Positions 7,224 to 13,243 of a DNA stretch of 13,243 bases are shown here, one piece after another. The translations under genes were made by a program, and so were the position numbers. Numbering within the stretch: the stretch's first letter is position 1; every line of letters starts with the position of its first letter. Source of the DNA: Acidobacteriota bacterium (GTDB lineage Bacteria; Acidobacteriota; Terriglobia; Terriglobales; Acidobacteriaceae). The DNA is taken from positions 1-13,243 of the forward strand of contig QIAS01000389.1 of NCBI GenBank assembly GCA_003225615.1. Direction: 5' to 3'. The notes below the pieces were generated by a model. That model searched no databases. It was not told where the DNA came from and saw only the letters and a program-made list of their open reading frames with translations.

Positions 7224-8426
7224 TCACCCAACTTGCGCGTGCTGCCGATTCGCGCTCACCATCGCCAATGCGCGCTCCAAGTCCGCAATCAGATCCTCCA
7301 CGCTCTCAATCCCGACAGACAGCCGAATCAACTGCTCCGTCACCCCCATCTTCTGCCGCATCTCAGCCGAGATCATGGCATGCGACGTAAGCACCGGGAT
7401 GGTCACCAGAGAATCCACCCCGCCCAGACTCGGAGCCAGGGTGAAAAGATTCAGCGCCTCCGCCAGGTGCCGCGCGTCTTCCCCCGTCCCATCCACTTCA
7501 AAGCTCAGCACACCACCGCCCCCCGCCATCTGCTCCATCGCCAACCCACGCTGCGGATGCCCCTTGAGGAACGGATAGTGCACCCGCTTCACCTTGGGAT
7601 GCGCCGCTAGAAATTCCGCAATCCGCAGAGTATTCTCGTTCTGCCGCTGCACGCGCACCGCCAACGTTTTGATCCCGCGCAGTAGCAGAAATGCGGCATG
7701 AGGATCCATGCAGCTCCCCAGAGTTGTCCGGGATTCGTGAATCTTGTCGATCAGCTCCCGCTGCCCCGCCACGATTCCCGCAATCAAATCCGAATGCCCG
7801 CCAAAATATTTCGTCCCCGAATGCATCACTAGGTCAATGCCGAACTCCGCAGGCCGCACATTGATCGGGGTCGCAAACGTGCTGTCAATGAAGCTGATCA
7901 GGTTGTGCTGCTTCGCCAGCGCCGCAACTTTTTTCAAGTCCACCACGCGCAGCGTCGGATTCGTCGGCGACTCCAGATACAGCATTTTGGTATTCGGGCG
8001 AATCGCCCGCGCGTGCTGCTCATATTCCGTCGTATCCACGAACGTCGTTTCAATGCCCAATTTCGGCAGCCACTGCCCCAGAAATTTGCTCGCCCCGCCA
8101 TACACGTCGCGCTGCGCCACAATGTGGTCGCCGTTCTTCAGCAAAGCAAGCACCGGCGTGGTAATCGCGGCCATTCCTGAAGCAAACAACAGCGCCGCAT
8201 CCGCCCCCTCTAATTCCGCAATGGCGGCTTCGGCGACGGTGTGCGTCGGATTGCCATACCGCGTATAAAACATGTCCGTATGCGTTGCGCGCAGTTGCTG
8301 GTCTGTATCCGTAACTTGAAACGTGGACGTCTGATAAATCGGAGTCGCTAACGGCGCATTCTTCTTTCCCAAATCTTCGCCGCCCCGGACCGCTTCCGTT
8401 TCCGCCCGATGCTCATGTCGCTTCAT
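7224..8426 (-). CDS. PLP-dependent trans-sulfuration enzyme (cystathionine gamma-synthase / gamma-lyase family)
   Basis: A fold-type I pyridoxal-phosphate enzyme of sulfur amino-acid metabolism, 400 residues, the usual length. YTRYGNPT (54-61) supplies the Tyr/Arg that reach the neighbouring subunit's cofactor phosphate. FASGMAAI (81-88) binds phosphate, Tyr109 in DVYGG stacks on the ring, Asp181 in FIDSTFATP pairs with the pyridine nitrogen, and Lys206 in HSGTKYFGGHSD is the Schiff-base lysine. SLGGVDSL (333-340) and Arg368 in IRLSVGIE form the substrate carboxylate site. Asp338 replaces the Glu common at this position in cystathionine gamma-synthases. The motifs do not separate gamma-synthase, gamma-lyase and O-acylhomoserine-using enzymes, so no symbol is given. 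GAGGTG lies three bases before the ATG at 8426; an in-frame GTG at 8453 would add nine residues. It is divergent from the broken SDR gene and upstream of the Gfo/Idh/MocA gene. Confidence 0.94.
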   Translation of the reverse strand: MKRHEHRAETEAVRGGEDLGKKNAPLATPIYQTSTFQVTDTDQQLRATHTDMFYTRYGNPTHTVAEAAIAELEGADAALLFASGMAAITTPVLALLKNGDHIVAQRDVYGGASKFLGQWLPKLGIETTFVDTTEYEQHARAIRPNTKMLYLESPTNPTLRVVDLKKVAALAKQHNLISFIDSTFATPINVRPAEFGIDLVMHSGTKYFGGHSDLIAGIVAGQRELIDKIHESRTTLGSCMDPHAAFLLLRGIKTLAVRVQRQNENTLRIAEFLAAHPKVKRVHYPFLKGHPQRGLAMEQMAGGGGVLSFEVDGTGEDARHLAEALNLFTLAPSLGGVDSLVTIPVLTSHAMISAEMRQKMGVTEQLIRLSVGIESVEDLIADLERALAMVSANRQHAQVG

Positions 8427-8529
8427 ATTCACCTCGATTCCTTCGTCCCACACAATTGTTCAAGACTACCTTTCCCCAAGCCCTACGAACAAGAGCAAAG
8501 GATGCAGTCCCTCGAATCAGCGATGCAGT

Positions 8530-8535
8530 TATAAT
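8530..8535 (+). promoter_or_regulatory. Consensus -10 element placed for a near-leaderless SDR transcript
   Basis: TATAAT is a perfect -10 hexamer ending only eight bases before the ATG at 8544. A start site 6-8 bases downstream would fall at 8541-8543, leaving a leader of at most a few bases. No Shine-Dalgarno sequence precedes the ATG (CCGTCCCC), which agrees with leaderless translation. No good -35 is seen 16-18 bp upstream. Confidence 0.5.
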
Positions 8536-8543
8536 CCGTCCCC

Positions 8544-9381
8544 ATGGAAACCGGACTCAAAAATCGGGTTGCGATCGTCGCCGCTTCCAGCCAGGGACTT
8601 GGCCGCGCCACCGCCGAAGCCTTTGCCGCCGAAAGCTGCCGCGTCGCCATGTGCGCCCGCAATAAAGAAGCCCTGCAGCGAAGGCTGCCGGGTCGCCATG
8701 TGCGCCCGCAATAAAGAAACGCTGCAACAGGCCGCCGAAAAGATCCGAAAACAATACAACGCTGAAGTGTTTTTCGAACCCCTCAACGTCACTGACCCGA
8801 CCGCCGTCCACCATTTCGTCGAAGCCGTAGTAAAGAAATTCGGCGCGGCCGATATCTGCGTCACCAACGCCGGTGGTCCGCCAGCCAAAGGCTTTCTCGC
8901 TGCCAGCATCGAAGACTGGCGCAAAGCCGTCGACCTCAATTTCCTCAGCGCCATTTACTTCGCCCGCGAAGTCATTCCCCACATGCAGCGCAAACATTGG
9001 GGACGCATCATCACCATCACCTCGGTCACCACAAAACAGCCAGTGGCCGAGCTTGTGCTCTCCAACGCCGTCCGCGCGGCGGTCGTCGGCCTCGTAAAAA
9101 GCCTCGCCAACGAATTCGGAAAAGATGGAATCCTCGTCAACAACGTAGGTCCCGGCTTCACCGCCACCGATCGCCTGAAAGAGTTAGCCAAATCCCGTTC
9201 CGCCGCCTCCGGAAGCACCGAAAAAGAGATTTTCGACGGATGGGCTGCCGATGCCCCGCTCAAGCGTCTCGGCGAACCCCGCGAACTCGCCGACGCCATC
9301 GTCTGGCTCGCCTCCGAACGCGCCTCCTACATCACCGGACAGACACTGCTTGTGGATGGAGGCCTCTACAAAGGCCTGTAG
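8544..9381 (+). pseudogene. Short-chain dehydrogenase/reductase (SDR) gene broken by a 49-bp frameshifting duplication
   Basis: From the ATG at 8544 the frame gives METGLKNRVAIVAASSQGLG, the SDR nucleotide-binding loop. It then enters the first copy of a 49-bp tandem repeat, shifts frame in the second copy and stops at 8712-8714 after 56 residues. The rest of the enzyme continues open in the +1 frame to 9381. Removing one 49-bp copy leaves 789 bp, a continuous 262-residue SDR, the standard family length. The downstream part keeps TNAGGPPAKGF, ITSVTT, the substrate-loop region and the C-terminal GQTLLVDGG. The usual catalytic Tyr-x3-Lys is Ser-x3-Arg here (SNAVR, 9061-9075), so it belongs to an atypical SDR subgroup; the substrate is unknown. 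As it stands, the downstream frame alone lacks the nucleotide-binding loop. Assembly error is the main alternative to a true pseudogene. Confidence 0.85.
8632..8729 (+). repeat. Imperfect 49-bp tandem duplication inside the SDR gene
   Basis: Copy 1 (8632-8680) and copy 2 (8681-8729) are directly adjacent, with a period of 49 bp. They match at 43 of 49 positions; mismatches are at 8634, 8642, 8670, 8672, 8678 and 8680 of copy 1. The central 27 bases are identical. Because 49 is not a multiple of three, the duplication breaks the reading frame. Each copy separately encodes the same SDR segment (CRVAMCARNKE, then A-L-Q-R or T-L-Q-Q). Confidence 0.95.
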
Positions 9382-9693
9382 CGAACATCCATTTTTTGGA
9401 AGTACATTTTTCTCCGGCCACCTTGCCCGGAACCGCCAAACTATTGCCAACCCTCCTGCTTTCTAGTAAGCTGTCGCCCATTCAGCATCATGATTTTTGC
9501 GCGGGAAGTCCCCTTTTCCGAGGGGGGCGCGGGACAGGTTTTATGCGGGCCACAGCAAGTCGCAGCATGAAAGTCATAGCACGCGCCGCAATTCATCCGC
9601 ACTCATTGCAGTTTTCTCGCGCGTCCGTCCAAGCATTTCCTTGTTGCAGAAGATACTAAACGTCGATTTCCGTTTTTCTCAGAGGGGGAGTGT
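9382..9693. other. 312-bp intergenic region before receptor 2
   Basis: No plausible gene is seen on either strand. CCCCT (9510-9514) pairs with AGGGG (9521-9525), but without a T-run. Close to the receptor, AAACG (9658-9662) and CGTTT (9671-9675) form a 5-bp inverted repeat with an 8-bp spacer, a weak operator candidate. No copy of the TGTGA/TCACA array found before receptor 1 is present, and no promoter is convincing. The stretch GAGGGGGAG (9682-9690) is the ribosome site for the ATG at 9694. Confidence 0.5.
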
Positions 9694-12600
9694 ATGGGTA
9701 CTGTGAATCGCAGCTTGTGGTCGTTTTTCCTGGCTCTCTTTCTGGCAGCCCAGGCCTTCGCTCAGGGCGGAGCCACCGGGGCCATCACGGGAACCGTGCA
9801 GGATCCCAGCGGCGCGGTCGTCGCCGGCGCTGATGTGCGCATCGTCAATCAGGACACCGGCGTGCTCACTCGCTCCTTGAAAACCGACGCCAATGGAGTG
9901 TTCACTGCGACCCTGTTACCGGTCGGCACCTACACCGTCTCGATTAACAGCGGCGGATTTCAGGAAGCGAAGTTTACCGATATCGCCGTGCGGGTTACCG
10001 AGACCACCCGCATGAATGCCAGGATGGCTCCCCTTAAGGTTCTTGAAAAGGTCGGTCCAGGCTCTCGTGCAGAGCGTAGATACCACCACCGCCACGACCG
10101 GGGAGAGCGTCGAAGCCCGTACCATCCGCAACCTCCCTCTCTCCACCCAGAACTTTCAACAACTGTTGACCCTCTCTTCCGGAACCAATTCCGAACTGAA
10201 CGCCTCCGCCTCTCTCGGCCGTGGCGACGTTCGCATCCAGGTCAATGGCCAGCGCGAAGACAACAACAACTACTTGATCGAAGGAATCAGCGCCACTGAC
10301 TACAACGTTGCGGAACTCACTAACACGCCCTTGCCCAGCCCTGATGTAGTCCAGGAATTCAAAGTTCAAACCAGCCTCTACGATGCCACGCAGGGACGCA
10401 ACGGCGGCGGCAACATCAACGCCATTCTCAAGTCCGGCACGCGGAACTTCCACGGCAGCGTTTTCGAGTTTTTCCGCAACACCGACCTCGACGCTAACGA
10501 GTGGTTCCTCAAACAGAATCAGGTCCAGAATGGCCGCTCCAACCAGCGCCCCGACATCAAGCAGAACATTTTCGGCGGCAGCTTGGGAGGACCGATAGGC
10601 AGCGAAGGTAAAGCTGGCTTCTTTTTTGTGAATTATCAGGGAACTCGCCAGCGCAGCGGACTCTCCACCGGCGCCATTATTAGTACTGTGTTACCGGTGC
10701 TGCCCGCCGGTCGTGACGCTCAGTCCCTGGTCAACACCTTTTTCCCGGCTGATCCCAACGTCACGGCCGCCTCCATCGATCCCGTCGCCCTCAAACTGCT
10801 CAACTTCAAGAGCAATCAGTTCAACGACCCCAGCGGCTTTCTTTTTCCCGGCGTTGCCTCCGGCCCGTTCGTGCTCAGCAAACCCGGAAAGTATACCGAC
10901 GATCAATTTACTGCCAACTATGATCGCGACTTCCGCAGCGGATCAGACAAGATCTCCGGACGTTTCTTTTTCTCCAACTTTGAATCGCTTCTCCCCTTCG
11001 GTGCTGGAGGTTTAACCGCAACTCTAGGCGGCACCATCAGTCCCACCGATCTGAACTTCCCGCTCGACCTTCCAGTCCACGACAGGTTCCTCAGCATCGC
11101 CGAAACTCACCTCTTCAATCCACGGCTGGTAAACGAATTCCGTTTTGGCTACGTTCATATCAACAATCGCGCCATCAACACGCCGATCATCAACGTCAAC
11201 GACCTGGGCATCAACCGTCCCAACAGCAATCTTTACAAGACCATCTACAAGTTCACCTTTTCTACCTTCCAGCTAGGTCCAACTCCTGGAGCGGACCAGA
11301 GCCAATTGCAAAACAATCTCACTTTCCTCGATACCGCCAGCTATACCGCAGGCAAGCACTCGCTCCGTTTCGGTGGGCAATACGATCGTGTGAACCTGGA
11401 CAAGAACTTCCCACAAACCTTCAATGGCCAACTGTTCTTCTTCCCAAGTCCAGGCAACGCGACCAATCCCGCTGACCCTTGCGTGCCCATCGGCGGCTGC
11501 AGCGATTTCCAAAACTTTCTGCTCGGCCAGCCCGGTTTCTCCTTCGGCGGCAGCGGCGTCTCCAACCACGAATATCGTGTGAACGATTACGGCCTCTTCC
11601 TGCAGGACGACTATAAAGCGACGAGCAACTTAACTATCAATGCCGGCTTGCGCTGGGAATTGTTCGGCGCCGCCAAGGACAACCTCTGCCACATCGGAAA
11701 TACCATTTCCGCGCTCGCCAATCAGGGCATAAGCCCGTTCGTTTATCCCAAGTGTGTCGACAAACTCGGTGTTCCCGGCTTCACGGGTACCCTCAGCAAC
11801 ACGACGATGGCCAACAGCTACGCTTCCAACTGGGGACCCCGGATTGGCTTCGCCTATGACTTATTTGGCCATCACACCACGGCCATCCGCGGTGGCTACG
11901 GCATCTTCTACGTCCGCGAAGACATCGGCACCGTAGACCAGCTTTCCTTTACCGCTCCGATTCTCCCCATCACCACGCCGCTGGGAACTCCCGGCGACAT
12001 GGCCGATGTCTTCGCCACTGGCGCCGGCCGGCTTCCCACCGGTGGCGTCATCGATCCTGCGTTTATTCCTGTCTATTCGCAGTTCTTGGGATTTATCGAC
12101 TGCACGACGGGAGCGCCTACCCTTGACAGCTCTCAATGTGCCACGTTCAACAACAACAGCATTAATCTCTTCGGCCTCGAAGTCCCCCGCCACTTTGTCT
12201 CTCCCAGCACGCAGCAATGGAACCTGAGCATCCAGCGGCAGCTACCCGCAAATTGGGTATTCGAGATTGGTTATGTCGGTACCAAGGGTACTCATCTGCG
12301 AGAGACGCGCGATTCCATTCAGCCCTTCGATGCCAGAACCCATCCGGTCACATTGACTGCCCTTAACGGCACCGTCTACACCATCAATCAAAATACATTT
12401 TTCAATGCCAATGCCCGCTCCCGTGCTCTTGGTTTGGCAACCCAGAACTACCAGTTGTTCGCCAGCGATGCCTGGTCGAACTACCACTCTCTCCAATTGA
12501 CGACCTCGCATCGTTTCTCGCGCGCCTTATACTTCCAGGCTGCCTACACCTGGTCCAAGGCGCTGGACGCCACTTCCAGCGGAAATACCGCATTCAACAC

Positions 12601-13243
12601 AGCCATCAACGACCAGACCAACTTGCGCGATTCCTACGGGCCCTCCGATTTCGATCGCACCCATCGCTTCGTCATCAGCTACAACTGGGACCTCCCGTTC
12701 TTCGCGCATAGCGGCGGCGTTGCTTCTGCCGTTCTCGGACGCTGGACCCTGAGCGGCATCACCACCTTTCAATCCGGAACTCCGTTCACGGTCATCGACG
12801 CGGGCGGCGGATTAGGATTCAACTTGAGCAGTCCCAACACCAGCACCGCTACGCTGAATCCCGGCTTTACAATTTCATCCGCCCAAACCAGCGGCAGCGT
12901 GGAAAGCCGGATTCCGAACTGGTTCAAAGTGGACGCAACCGGCGCGCCGCTTGGCATTAGCGGTGCCCCTGTGATCGGGCCGGACGGCGAGACTGGCTTC
13001 GGCAATTTAGGCCGCAACACATTCCGCGGACCGTTTCAGCAGAATTGGGATGTCTCCCTGGGAAAGAATTTCCGTATCAGCGAAGACAAGACATTTAAAG
13101 TCTCCGCCGACTTTTTCAACATCTGGAATCACCCGATCTTCGCCAGCCCCAACAACATCTTCAACGGCCTGGGTTTCGGCACGATCACCAGCACCAAGGG
13201 AACGCCGCGCCTAATACAGCTCTCCGCCAGGTTTGCTTTCTGA
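9694..13243 (+). pseudogene. Oar-like TonB-dependent receptor with carboxypeptidase-regulatory-like domain (receptor 2), frameshifted
   Basis: A second outer-membrane receptor of the same class, about 1182 residues if one base is removed. Frame one starts at 9694 after GAGGGGGAG. It encodes a signal peptide (cleavage likely AFA-QG at residue 23) and the beta-sandwich domain (AITGTVQDPSGAVVAGA, then DANGVFTATLLPVGTYTVSI), and stays meaningful to about LKVLEK near 10050. It then runs as nonsense to 10299. The plug and barrel continue in the next frame from about 10056 (VQALVQSVDTTTATTGE, IRNLPLSTQNFQQLLTLSSG, VNGQREDNNNYLIEGI) to the stop at 13241-13243, ending in SARFAF with the expected terminal Phe. 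One extra base at the GG of 10054-10055, or loss of two bases, explains the break. An ATG at 10016 could start the second part, but it would have no signal peptide and so could not reach the outer membrane. A sequencing error is possible. The ligand is unknown. Confidence 0.88.

Noticed and set aside
8569..9381. SDR annotated as an intact gene starting at a TTG at 8569
   Set aside because: The first 40 or so residues would be Pro/Ala-rich out-of-frame translation of the real N-terminus, which is visible from the ATG at 8544 with the nucleotide-binding loop.
9510..9525. Hairpin CCCCT/AGGGG as terminator of the SDR gene
   Set aside because: Five-base-pair stem about 130 bp after the stop, followed by GGCGCGGG rather than a T-run.
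10041..10060. Programmed ribosomal frameshift in receptor 2 (GAAAAGG nearby)
   Set aside because: The needed shift is +1 (or -2), not the -1 expected from an A-rich slippery run, and the first frame gives a long nonsense tail with no stop or stimulating structure at the site.
1..13243. CRISPR arrays, tRNA/rRNA genes, insertion sequences, phage genes
   Set aside because: Looked for direct-repeat arrays, tRNA-like arms, transposase or phage motifs on both strands and saw none.

Overview
This window looks like chromosomal DNA of an Acidobacteriota bacterium (a Terriglobia/Koribacter-like lineage is my inference). The main reason is two very large Oar-like TonB-dependent receptors. Each has a signal peptide, then an N-terminal carboxypeptidase-regulatory-like beta-sandwich, then a plug and a barrel; this architecture is strongly expanded in that phylum. 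GC content is moderate to high throughout, and nothing recognisable as phage, IS element, CRISPR, tRNA or rRNA is present.

Layout, left to right. (1) The 5' portion of a secreted tetratricopeptide-repeat protein runs on the minus strand and leaves the window at base 1. (2) A divergent intergenic region carries a perfect 6+6 bp palindrome just ahead of a LacI-family regulator on the plus strand. (3) A 242-bp regulatory gap separates the regulator from the first Oar-like receptor. It holds an 18-bp perfect palindrome overlapping a perfect TGTGA-N6-TCACA box, so that three half-sites are phased exactly 11 bp apart. (4) The first receptor is intact (about 1181 aa) and ends at a strong intrinsic terminator. 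(5) On the minus strand are a PLP-dependent trans-sulfuration enzyme (cystathionine gamma-synthase/lyase family) and, downstream of it, a Gfo/Idh/MocA oxidoreductase. (6) Divergent from these, on the plus strand, is a short-chain dehydrogenase broken by a 49-bp imperfect tandem duplication. (7) After 312 bp without a gene comes a second Oar-like receptor, split by one frameshift near base 10054, whose stop codon is the last codon of the window.

How the parts may work together (inference). The LacI-type regulator probably senses a small metabolite, plausibly a sugar, and controls itself and the adjacent receptor through the palindromes. The receptor would bind or import a ligand across the outer membrane. 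The Gfo/Idh/MocA enzyme and the SDR are NAD(P)-dependent oxidoreductases of the kind found near carbohydrate-uptake genes, but no glycoside hydrolase or inner-membrane transporter is visible, so the substrate cannot be named. The trans-sulfuration enzyme is probably a housekeeping amino-acid gene.

The most notable observations are the phased half-site array before the first receptor, the palindrome before the LacI gene, the frameshifting 49-bp duplication whose two copies have diverged as if under coding constraint, the atypical Ser-x3-Arg active site of that SDR, its near-leaderless promoter, and the frameshift in the second receptor. Two broken genes within 4.5 kb could mean real gene decay or draft-assembly errors; the sequence alone cannot separate these.
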